DNA from: Stentor coeruleus | Taxonomy: Eukaryota > Ciliophora > Heterotrichea > Heterotrichida > Stentoridae | DNA: 37,924 nt | Direction: 5' to 3' | Assembly: GCA_001970955.1 (NCBI GenBank) | Contig: MPUH01000730.1 | Location: 1 to 37,924 of the forward strand | Part shown: one piece after another, positions 30,048 through 37,924 of the stretch | Position numbering within the stretch: position 1 is the stretch's first letter | How the letters are laid out: every line of letters begins with the position of its first letter | The notes under the pieces: generated by a model | The model's input: only the letters and a program-made list of their open reading frames with translations | What the model was told of the DNA's origin: nothing | The model's database searches: none | Translations under genes and position numbers: made by a program

Positions 30048-30968
30048 CTACTTCCGAATATCCTTTGCAAATTGTTTAAAAATGTTAGATCTTAGTAAAG
30101 GTTTTTTTTTTACTATCTTTCTTTCCGTTAAAATCTTTGGCTGAGCCTTAATCCCCAAAGCTAAAAGGTGCTGTCCTTTCATCATATTTTTTTTCTTAAA
30201 AATACTCACTTCTTTCTCCTCTATAATAGAGTTATGAGTATTTTCAATAACCTTCTCATTTCTATGCTCATAATCAAGCATATGCAAATTCAAAACATCA
30301 GCATTTTTTATCTTTAATTCTTCCTCTTCACTGCTTTCCTCTTTAAAATTATGATTTTCAATCCCTTTATCCATAAATTCCCAGATTTTTCTAACTTCTC
30401 TTACAAACTCCCTTCCCTTTTCTGGCAAAATTTCAGCTTCATCATTGTCTTCCCTTTCTGACCATAATTCTCTATACGAGTTAATAGGTGAAGTTTCTTC
30501 AACTACAGGCTTGAAGCTTTTCGATAAAGCAATCAAAGGGCGATTTAATACTGTTGTTGGTCTTTTGAAGTTATTTAGAATGCATTCTGATCTTGGTATT
30601 GCCAAACGACTTAAAGATAAAGATTTTTCTAATGAATGGGATATTTTAGGTGACTTGCTTAAGCCAAAAGGCTGTCTCTCTGGAATTGTATCTAATGAAG
30701 AAGCTTTGATCAAATTATTGCATGTATTTTTCACATTTTGTGCAAATTTGGGCCGAATGATTACTTGAAGGTTTTTCGGTTGTAATGTGTAAGGTTGTGA
30801 AGTAAATATTTTTGAGCTAAATTTTGGCTCACTTGCTTGATGGTATTGTATTAGCCAGTTTGACTCTTTAGCGGTATAATAAGAAGTTGCAGATAGAGGG
30901 CGGGCATGAGTTTTTTGTATTTTATGGATTTGAACACTTGATATCAGTGTTTTATGATCCGAGCTCAT
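30048..30968 (-). CDS. hypothetical disordered basic protein (306 aa)
   Basis: This is an intact single-exon frame from ATG to TAG. The N-terminal half is basic and Ser/Pro-rich and includes HARPLSATSYYT (RPxSA motif) and a Leu/Ser stretch SHSLEKSLSLSRLAIPRS. The middle (~165-235) is acidic and predicted helical (REFVREVRKIWEFMDKGIEN then EESSEEEELK). The C-terminus is basic (KKNMMKGQHLLALGIKAQPK ... FKQFAKDIRK). There is no signal peptide, membrane segment or domain I recognise. It may be a cytoskeletal or ciliary linker, judged only from composition and motif. It lies between two larger minus-strand genes, 201 bp downstream of the 1247-aa coiled-coil gene. Confidence 0.7.
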   Translation of the reverse strand: MSSDHKTLISSVQIHKIQKTHARPLSATSYYTAKESNWLIQYHQASEPKFSSKIFTSQPYTLQPKNLQVIIRPKFAQNVKNTCNNLIKASSLDTIPERQPFGLSKSPKISHSLEKSLSLSRLAIPRSECILNNFKRPTTVLNRPLIALSKSFKPVVEETSPINSYRELWSEREDNDEAEILPEKGREFVREVRKIWEFMDKGIENHNFKEESSEEEELKIKNADVLNLHMLDYEHRNEKVIENTHNSIIEEKEVSIFKKKNMMKGQHLLALGIKAQPKILTERKIVKKKPLLRSNIFKQFAKDIRK

Positions 30969-31168
30969 TATATATAAATTAGTGGAAATAAAAACAAAAT
31001 AAGACTAAGGAAAGAAATTACACTTCTTAAAGATAACTTTTCATAATGATTTAGTAAGCATAGAATTCTTTAGCCTATAACTTAAAATTTTGATTTACAT
31101 AAAAGAAAACTTACTTTCAAATATATTTAAACTTTAATAAGTTCTCATATGTGAATACTTCTATAATA

Positions 31169-34100
31169 TTAGCTGCTATCTTTAATTTTTGCTAAATCAT
31201 CTCCCAAAATCCTTTTAAGCTCAACTTCATAAAGCTTCCAAGCTAAATTCGCCAAGAATAAATCATTTTCCATATTTTCTTCAATTATTTCCAACCTTAA
31301 TCTCCATAAAATACTATCATAAGTTAAAATCTTGCTATCTTGATTTTTAATATCTTCTATAACATCTACAATTTTTTCCTTATATCTTGTTACAGTCTCA
31401 AACAATTCATCTTTTGTAAAATTTGGAGTTATTTTAATAACATCTTGCTCATTACATATATTGAACTTTATGCAATGTATATACATATCCTCAACACTAA
31501 CTTCCTTTGGCCCATCTTTTGTCAATTTACTCAAAGCACGGAAAATTATATTAAAATCAATGCTCAAAACTGTATGCTTGTTATGCTGTCCCATAGAACG
31601 AAGACACAAGCTAATGCCTCTCCAAATGTTACTAATGTATTTTTCATATGAATCAAGGACAATCTCTAAAGAACTTTCAAATTCAACAAGTCCTCCTGCA
31701 TTGATTTTTTTGGGGTCAGGAAAAGACTTTTGCTCAACTTTAAACAAAATCCCTGATGCTATACTTTTATCAGATAAAAAATCGAGTTTTTCTTTTATGC
31801 ATTCAATCATTCTTATAGTTGGAATTACTATTTTATCATCTTCATCAGATTGAAATGATATACCAAGTTTAGAAGTTGTAGTAAATTGAAAACAAGATAG
31901 ATAAAGCAGTAGAGAGTATTTGGAATAGCTGTAAGATGATACAATTTCACCACAGCGCATAAGGCGGATATACATTATACATCTTTTATATTCAATATTA
32001 GAAATTGCTGATGCTACGAATTCTAGGAATTTTTTATCACAGACAGACTTTAGTCCATATCGACTATAAAATTCATCATAAGTTACTTCAATTAAAGTAA
32101 TACTGTTTTCAAGTGCCACTTTTTGAATTGCATTTTGATAGATTATGATAAGGATTTTATTGAGGTTTTTTCTGCTTAAAGTTGAACGCATTTTGATTTT
32201 TGAAAGTGAACGAGAAAGAAATTTTTCAAGAATGATGGGTCCTGGATGAATTTTTTTAGGCTTGTTCTTTGTTGGAATGTGGAAATTAAATTCCATGAAT
32301 TTTGTGACTAGTCGGACTCTCTCGCTTTTTTTCCTGATTGGTCTGAAGTCAATAGCTTCATAATCTTCACTATCGATTTCATTAGTTTCTTCAGTTCCTT
32401 TAATTTTTTCAATTGCTTTAATAAAGCCCTGAATTTTCCCATCGCCATAACCAACTTCGTAACCTTCATCCCAAGGAGAAGGCTCTGTTTCATTTAATGT
32501 GAATTCTAAAACTTTACTTTGACCCTTAGGTGATGATACACTAAGTTTATCAGTATTCTGAGGTTCAGAAGTTCTTCGCTCTTCATTTAAAAATTTATCT
32601 GAAGGTCTTCGCTCTTCATTTAAAAATTTATCTGAAGGTCTTCTGTCATCTCCAAAAAACTTATTAGCCTTGATAGAAGATTGCTTTTTATCATTTTCAG
32701 GAGGTTTGTCTTCTTTTATTATTTTCTTTACCTTTTTCTTAGTCAAGACTTTTAGGATCTTAGATTTTTCCGTGATCTCCCTATCAAGATTTGTTAATTC
32801 TTGCTTTTTATGTGTTATAGTTGTATTCATATAATTAACTGAGTTGATGAGTGCAGAGACTTGCTCTTTCACTTCATCGTTAGTTTTCTCGGTATTACGG
32901 GGAGAAGAATCTGGAATTGCAGAATTAGGTTTGATGTTTACTTCAGAAACTTGATTAGCTTTAACAGAAAAACTTCTTTTAAGCTCTTTTTGGCTTTTTC
33001 TAAATGAAACTTTCCTATTTTGCTTGATTATTGATTGCTGAGTTATGCTTAAATCATTGTCCAAGCTTACTTTTAAAGCTTGATAAATTCGTTCAACATC
33101 TTCAGGTTTAGCTTTTTCTATAAGTTCTTCAACTGACTTTAGCTTTTCCAAGTACTTTTCAAATAGCAGATCGTCTGTTTGAGTTTCCTGGCAGAGTTGA
33201 ACTGTAACAATTTTCGGAATATCAGAGTCAAGGCTAATGTTTTTGGCCTGTTCCCGAGATTCTTCTAAAATTGATGGAGCCTCGCAAATTCTTTCAGTGT
33301 TGAAAAGTCCATCTTCAGATTGCTTAATAAATTTGTATGAAGGAGAATGCTGTTCTGCTTCAATTTCTAAATCTTCATTAAACACTGCTATTTCGATATT
33401 ATCTAAATAAGGCTCTTTTATTTTGTCAGAACTATGTTCTACTTTAATTGGACCATCTAGCTCTATAGACTTTTGTGGAGCGAGGATTAACTCATTATCA
33501 TCAATAATCTCTGCTGATTTCCCCTCAAATTCTCCTAATTTTTCTTTCTCGTCTATTAGATTATTTTGAATTTGCACTTTGTTTTCAGCATTCTCTCCAG
33601 TTTCTTCTAAAATCATTAGTTTTTCAGGGTTATTTTTCTCTAAATCTGTACCATCCAATTCAATTTCTGGAGTATTCTTTGAAGAACATTTTGAATAATT
33701 TTTAGACAAATTTTTGGAAGAACTTTTAGAATTACATTTTGTTATACTTTTTGATGCACTTTTTGAAGGACTTTCAGATGTCTCCTTATTGTGATCATCC
33801 TCTATAGTTTGAACTTCATCTTGCTTTTTCTCACTATCATTAATAGACTCATCACTAGAGTCTGAAATATGGGATAAACTTTCAATAACAAGTTTCAAAT
33901 TATTATCATCATACAAAGTCAGCTTATTTTTAAGCCTCATCAAATCAGCATCAAGTATCTGATTAGTGTTAACAATAGAACTTCTTTTTAAATGTTTAAC
34001 TTCATTTATATACACAATTAGTCTATTTTTCCAAACCTCTTCATTCTCAAAAAACTTACGTTTGATTTCCATAAGTTTTTTTTTATAATTAGCCAAAGTT

Positions 34101-34912
34101 TCTTCTAGTTTTTCAATAATCTGATCTTTTTTCTTTATCTCTTTCCTCAAATTCTCACAATCAATATATTTTTTCAATTTCTCATCATCAATATTTTCCT
34201 CAAGCTGTCTTATTTTATTTTCCTGTTCTTCTCTAAAAGCTTTAAACTCAGCCGACAATTTTTCATGCTTTTTACTAAAAACTGAAGGCTGAACTTCAAG
34301 AATTTCTTCTAATAGCTTTCCTCTAAGAGCTGAGTTAACTGATACTTGCCTTAAAAGTTCTCTTGCACACATTGTATAAACAACTTCAGTGCTTTCTTCA
34401 TCTTCACATTGGCATTTCATCAAATTAAACCATTCATATAAACTTTCTATTTCTTGCATTCCAGTTGGGCTGCCAAGAAATTCTCTCTCTAATGTTGGAA
34501 TTTTATCAACTACAGGTGAAGAGTTTAGTGATGCTAATTTCCGAGAAGAACTTTTTGATAAAAGTTTTCTTGATGAGTTTTGTGTAGCTATACGTTCTAT
34601 GCACTCTTTGTGAATACAAGTAAGTGGGCTTACTCCTGATGTTGAAAGAGCTATTTGAATTCCTTTAGAATTTGAAGTTTGCATAAGGGATTTAAGATGG
34701 ATAAGATTTGTGGGTAGCTGAAGGGGAGGCTTCTTCATTGCCTTGCTTAATTTGTCTCTGAGATGAGAGATGTCTCTTGTAGGCTCTAGTTTTAGTTTGA
34801 GTTTTGATAAACTTTGATCTCTTTTTATGAGGTTTTGGATTTTTTCTTCAGTTTTTCCCATGCTTCCATAGAATTCTTCTGGCGACTTTCGCTTGTGAAT
34901 TTCTTCTACCAT
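31169..34912 (-). CDS. large coiled-coil protein with repeats (1247 aa)
   Basis: This is an intact single-exon frame. Visible regions are: a basic Ser-rich N-terminus (~1-140, with SSRKLLSKSSSRKLASLNSS); coiled coil at ~215-310; an acidic Ser-rich segment; a Ser-Lys run (~375-405, SESPSKSASKSITKCNSKSS...); a long Glu/Lys/Asp-rich middle; and a second coil (~690-735). Next come three near-copies of the 11-residue RRPSDKFLNEE, DNA-identical for two units. A helical C-terminal ~400 residues of more globular composition (FEFNFHIPT-like start, then YSRYGLKSVCDKKFLEFVASAI...) follows and may be a real domain. I cannot name the family. Length and layout suggest a structural protein of cortex, basal body or cilium. 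The gene shares a 91-bp divergent intergenic region with the EF-hand gene. Confidence 0.8.
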   Translation of the reverse strand: MVEEIHKRKSPEEFYGSMGKTEEKIQNLIKRDQSLSKLKLKLEPTRDISHLRDKLSKAMKKPPLQLPTNLIHLKSLMQTSNSKGIQIALSTSGVSPLTCIHKECIERIATQNSSRKLLSKSSSRKLASLNSSPVVDKIPTLEREFLGSPTGMQEIESLYEWFNLMKCQCEDEESTEVVYTMCARELLRQVSVNSALRGKLLEEILEVQPSVFSKKHEKLSAEFKAFREEQENKIRQLEENIDDEKLKKYIDCENLRKEIKKKDQIIEKLEETLANYKKKLMEIKRKFFENEEVWKNRLIVYINEVKHLKRSSIVNTNQILDADLMRLKNKLTLYDDNNLKLVIESLSHISDSSDESINDSEKKQDEVQTIEDDHNKETSESPSKSASKSITKCNSKSSSKNLSKNYSKCSSKNTPEIELDGTDLEKNNPEKLMILEETGENAENKVQIQNNLIDEKEKLGEFEGKSAEIIDDNELILAPQKSIELDGPIKVEHSSDKIKEPYLDNIEIAVFNEDLEIEAEQHSPSYKFIKQSEDGLFNTERICEAPSILEESREQAKNISLDSDIPKIVTVQLCQETQTDDLLFEKYLEKLKSVEELIEKAKPEDVERIYQALKVSLDNDLSITQQSIIKQNRKVSFRKSQKELKRSFSVKANQVSEVNIKPNSAIPDSSPRNTEKTNDEVKEQVSALINSVNYMNTTITHKKQELTNLDREITEKSKILKVLTKKKVKKIIKEDKPPENDKKQSSIKANKFFGDDRRPSDKFLNEERRPSDKFLNEERRTSEPQNTDKLSVSSPKGQSKVLEFTLNETEPSPWDEGYEVGYGDGKIQGFIKAIEKIKGTEETNEIDSEDYEAIDFRPIRKKSERVRLVTKFMEFNFHIPTKNKPKKIHPGPIILEKFLSRSLSKIKMRSTLSRKNLNKILIIIYQNAIQKVALENSITLIEVTYDEFYSRYGLKSVCDKKFLEFVASAISNIEYKRCIMYIRLMRCGEIVSSYSYSKYSLLLYLSCFQFTTTSKLGISFQSDEDDKIVIPTIRMIECIKEKLDFLSDKSIASGILFKVEQKSFPDPKKINAGGLVEFESSLEIVLDSYEKYISNIWRGISLCLRSMGQHNKHTVLSIDFNIIFRALSKLTKDGPKEVSVEDMYIHCIKFNICNEQDVIKITPNFTKDELFETVTRYKEKIVDVIEDIKNQDSKILTYDSILWRLRLEIIEENMENDLFLANLAWKLYEVELKRILGDDLAKIKDSS
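32574..32639 (-). repeat. two identical 33-bp tandem units in the coiled-coil gene
   Basis: Units 32574-32606 and 32607-32639 are identical. Each encodes 11 residues (RRPSDKFLNEE-type), with a partial third copy on the right. R-R-P-S is a basophilic kinase-type site, so the repeat multiplies a possible phosphosite. Confidence 0.9.
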
Positions 34913-35003
34913 AAATTATTAACTTTAATACAAATCAAAATAATAAAAACTACTTATACTGTAAATAACACAACAAAAAAACTTTCAGTACTTAATAAAT
35001 ATT
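34913..35003. promoter_or_regulatory. 91-bp divergent promoter region
   Basis: Two start codons face away from each other across 91 bp of AT-rich DNA containing A-runs and TTAATAAATATT. Both promoters and both 5' leaders must fit here, so leaders are very short and regulation may be shared. I see no identifiable box. Confidence 0.5.
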
Positions 35004-35468
35004 ATGGTTTCATTACAGTTCATCTTAGCTGTATCAGTTTTTCTAATAGTCTTTGTAAGCTCCAAACAAGGACTAAATTATAGTTTAATTGAAAAACAAG
35101 ACAAGAATAAAGACGGTAAATTAAGCAAAGCACAATTTATCGAAGGACTTAAGATTGCATTTGCTAAATCTGTAATCATCATCTAGGGTGTTGAAAAAAA
35201 TGAAGAAATGATTCAAGATTTTGCTGACCAGTATATAAGGAAAATGAAATTCAAAGAACTAATAGAATTATCTGATATAAAAACTAAAATTGAATCTGAT
35301 GAACTTCTGCAAGCATTCCAATCATGGCGTGATGAAATGTGGAAAGAAAGAATCAATCGAGATGGAAATCATGATGGAAATAACCCAAAATTCTTCAAAA
35401 ATCCAGAGCTTTATGGCTACAAATACAGACGCCAAAAATCATTCCAAGAAAAACGGCCAGAGCTTTAA
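35004..35468 (+). CDS. small secreted EF-hand-like protein, two exons (149 aa)
   Basis: The gene is joined 35004-35171 and 35187-35468. The first frame ends at TAG, the 3' end of a 15-nt GT...AG string; splicing gives AKS|GVEKNEEMIQDFADQY. Residues 1-20 are a signal peptide (MVSLQFILAVSVFLIVFVSS). Residues 33-44 (DKNKDGKLSKAQ) form a clear EF-hand loop, with Asp/Asn/Asp at 1, 3 and 5 and Gly at 6, but Gln instead of Glu at 12, which usually weakens binding or alters Ca/Mg choice. A second Asp/Asn-Gly stretch (INRDGNHDGNNP) is too degenerate to call. The C-terminus is basic and aromatic. It is probably a secreted or luminal Ca-binding protein. Confidence 0.85.
35172..35186 (+). other. 15-nt spliceosomal intron
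   Basis: The sequence is gtaatcatcatctag, with A at position 10. It removes the TAG at 35184-35186 and keeps phase 0. Confidence 0.9.
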
Positions 35469-35611
35469 TATTTAATCGCTTTATTCTTAGGAAAACTAAT
35501 TATCAAATCTAATCTATAAGCTATGTAGAATACTTAATCACTTATCACTGCATTCATACTTAGATTTGAACTCATTTTCCATAATGTTAGAACATAATAA
35601 TCACCATAAAT

Positions 35612-35800
35612 ATGCGACTTGTTGGAACAAGGAAAGACGTGACAATGCTACTCTTATTTGGAGGCTTAGCCGCTTGGTGGATCGGCCCACAGCAACTTAC
35701 CGGCAACTTTTATCCTATCGAGAGACAGGAATGGAGAAATACTTATACTCATGGTTGCTCGTGTCCTTGCATGTGCCCCTTTAGAACCCCTAAAGCTTAA
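35612..35800 (+). CDS. small predicted membrane protein with Cys-rich tail (62 aa)
   Basis: A short single-exon frame runs ATG to TAA. Residues ~11-25 (MLLLFGGLAAWWIGP) form a likely membrane segment. Then follows a polar, aromatic loop (NFYPIERQEWRNTYT) and a Cys motif CSCPCMC before the end. An overlapping frame (35566-35784) is also open, but uses codons such as CGG and CGC that are rare in neighbouring genes. The chosen frame uses AGA, GGA, CCT and TAT as they do. No family was recognised; the size and single helix would suit a mitochondrial membrane subunit, but this is inference. A GC-rich RNA gene is the alternative. Confidence 0.5.
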   Translation: MRLVGTRKDVTMLLLFGGLAAWWIGPQQLTGNFYPIERQEWRNTYTHGCSCPCMCPFRTPKA

Positions 35801-36289
35801 ATGAATGGGAATATTTAGGATATTTTTGTATGATACTGTAAAGTTCTTTAGAATAAATCAGTTGATTTCTTAGAGTGGAATTTGTAAATGATGCAAGCTA
35901 TTGCCATAGTCCACTAAAGTCCTAATTTTTTAAACCAAGTGTTTACATAAGTTTTTAGTTAAAACAACATTGCAAGGTTATAAAAAAGTATTTAATATTT
36001 CAAGTATTTGATTAGAGTTTTAAATTCGATTAAAACAAACTATTTATTATGGGTATTTCTTATTGAATAACTTTAAGAAGACTTTAAAGTGAAAATTATT
36101 TTTAGAGAACACTAGGATTCTCCACATTTTCCTAAAATATATAAAATATCATCATTTTATTTATAGAAAGATTTTGCATCTCTAAAATTACCGAAAAAAG
36201 CATATATACTAAATGGCTATAGCATTCATATACTATTTAGATTTATAAAATATGATGAAAAGCATTTTATTTTTTCGAGACCTCTAATG
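35801..36289. other. intergenic, no gene seen
   Basis: This is AT-rich sequence with no sustained frame, RNA consensus or clear repeat. Confidence 0.55.
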
Positions 36290-36680
36290 CATACTGCGGA
36301 AATAGAATCATGCAAAATTATCAGAGATTCCCTAGCAACACATATATTCGAGGCTCCCCCACCACAGCATTCAGGCTTTGTTTTTTTCAAGGATTTTTAC
36401 ATGAAATTTTTGGCTTAACTGCGAGATGAAAATCACGTAAGCCAATATGCTTTAAAGCCCATACAGGTATAATATGTGATGTGGCGTTACTCTGAAAGTT
36501 TCATTTCATCACTCTTTAAGGTTGTAACAATGAAAATTCACGTATTGGCATTCGCCACTCCCATACATATACATAGGCTCATAAATTCATGGAGCCTAAG
36601 ATCAATAATACTAAGTTCCCCAGCATGCACTAAGGCTCACCCTATCCCACAACAGTTAAGTCTTGCTTCTTGAAAATGTT
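36290..36680. ncRNA. GC-richer island with two perfect hairpins, candidate RNA or eroded gene
   Basis: Composition is richer in C and G than either flank. TGGC-attc-GCCA (36546-36557) and TAGGCTC/GAGCCTA (36574-36580 with 36592-36598, 11-nt loop) are perfect stems within 53 bp. A 65-codon frame at 36476-36673 overlaps, but its product has no recognisable features. I favour a structured RNA or decayed element over a protein; strand is not determined. Confidence 0.3.
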
Positions 36681-37924
36681 AGAAAAATTATAGTAAAAAT
36701 TGTTGTAAAATTCATTGGAAAAATGATGTACATTTCCAATAGTGAGTTAGACATAAATGTGTAATTCACTTATAATTTGGGTGATTGAGGAAATGATTGA
36801 AAATTATATTGGAATATCAAATGTTAAAAATAACTTAATGAAATTGATAGTTTTTATTGTGATATTATAATGCTCAAAATGATATTTATGGTGTTCTATT
36901 GATAAATATTAAATGGAACTGATATCTTGATTATTTATAAGTATTCAGAATGTGATATTCTATTAGTATTTGAATTTAATTCATATGCTTTATAATATAA
37001 TTGAAGGTTTGCATATAGATATGATATTACAACACTAATTAATTTAATTGATCGTGCATATTATCATATAGTACTAAATTCAATTGAAGGTGCATGTTTT
37101 TATATTCCATTTTAATGAAGGTATTTATTTTGATAATCTAATAGTGCTTAAAATAAGGTGCATATATTGATATTAGGTGTTTATTTTGATAATCTAATAG
37201 TATTTAATGTAAGGTGCATATATTGATATTAGGTGTTAGGTATGCATATTGATATGATATTTTGATGCAATTGATATGAAATCAATTGTGCATATTAATA
37301 TTATATTAGCAGTTATTAAATGTAATTGATAGTGTGATATATTATAAAATACATTGATGAAAATTTTAGTGTAACTGATTATGTGATTATTTTTTGAAAT
37401 TAAATGTAAGTTTTGATATTCAAATAGTATAGATTGAAATTGATTATTACATATTAATATAAAGTTAAAGGAATTGATAGCATGAATATTGAGATAAATA
37501 TTAATATAACTTTTAGTGTTAGTTTCATGTGATATATTAATAATAATGAATCTGATTGATGCTAATATATTTAAACTGTTAGCGTGATTATTAATATAAA
37601 TTTATGATAAGATAACATAAAAGAATTTAAATGCCAATGATAGTGTAAGTACAGATATGCTTTATAATGAAATAGATGGGTTGTATATTAATTTGATAAT
37701 ATAACTTTTATATGTAAAAATGACTAGGAAATTATATGTAAATAGAGATAGCAAGATAAAATTTGAATATATATTTTGAATGATCTTACTAATGCTAAGT
37801 TACTACACTTAGTGTATGCACTAAATAAAGCAAACAGATTAATCATATAAAATTAATTAAACAAAATTATGTAATTTATGATCTTAGTTTATAATGATAA
37901 TATAAAGCAATTGATGCTGGGTAT
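36681..37924. repeat. C-poor AT/G tract with degenerate GATATTA-type repetition
   Basis: More than 1 kb of plus-strand sequence is dominated by A, T and G, with C rare. It is built from recurring words such as TTGATA, GATATTA, GTGCATAT and TAATATAA. No open frame. It looks like a decayed satellite or a very long downstream-type flank. The final ~150 bp (after about 37790) contain a small palindrome ACACTTAGTGT. Confidence 0.6.
37124..37235 (+). repeat. two tandem 56-bp repeat units
   Basis: Units 37124-37179 and 37180-37235 both begin TTTATTTTGATAATCTAATA, differ by a few bases in the middle, and end AAGGTGCATATATTGATATT plus AGGTG. They are the best-preserved repeats in the C-poor tract. 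Confidence 0.9.

Noticed and set aside
36476..36673. 65-codon plus-strand frame as a protein gene
   Set aside because: Its product lacks features, and it overlaps two perfect hairpins; a structured RNA or relic explains it better.
1..37924. CRISPR arrays, bacterial operon signals, rRNA genes
   Set aside because: None is present; the gene structure is eukaryotic.

Overview
The window looks like macronuclear DNA of a heterotrich ciliate, most probably Stentor or a close relative. Three things support this. (1) It is very AT-rich, with compact genes. (2) I found five introns of only 15 or 16 nt, each confirmed because removing it restores a reading frame. All have GTA...AG ends and an A six bases from the 3' end, as reported for Stentor and Blepharisma. 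(3) It encodes a flippase-type P4-ATPase fused to a two-domain guanylyl cyclase, an architecture known from ciliates and apicomplexans. The long conserved genes stop at TAA or TAG, show no in-frame TAA, TAG or TGA and use TGG for Trp. This fits the standard code (Stentor) better than TGA=Trp (Blepharisma) or ambiguous stops (Condylostoma).

Layout. 1-142 is the 3' end of a gene entering from the left. 1024-8388 holds plus-strand genes: a basic protein, a four-helix membrane protein (15-nt intron), a frame broken by one TAA, an unknown protein and a Mei2-like RNA-binding protein. An 828-bp element with ~65-bp terminal inverted repeats (8599-9426) ends 19 bp before the start codon of a 648-aa coiled-coil protein (9446-11407, 15-nt intron). 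That gene converges on a minus-strand kelch protein and a second coiled-coil protein. After 1.7 kb come three plus-strand genes: the PP2A A (PR65) scaffold (two tiny introns), a WD40 protein and a CCCH zinc-finger protein. The last converges within 30 bp on ELP3. Minus-strand genes then run to 34912: ELP3, the 2105-aa ATPase-cyclase, a 306-aa unknown and a 1247-aa coiled-coil protein. The last diverges over 91 bp from a small secreted EF-hand protein (15-nt intron). A small predicted membrane protein and a long C-poor repetitive tract close the window.

The genes do not form one pathway. They are housekeeping (ELP3, PP2A A), signalling (cyclase, EF-hand), RNA-binding (Mei2-like, CCCH), and lineage-specific basic or coiled-coil proteins, some with RPxSA-like motifs. 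The most unusual items are the inverted-repeat element, which could be a retained germline sequence, and the cyclase with its swapped catalytic halves. Also notable are several GC-richer structured islands that may be non-coding RNAs, and coding-like stretches broken by TAA or TAG. Strand composition switches sharply between genes: downstream flanks are G-rich and C-poor, upstream flanks C-rich and G-poor.
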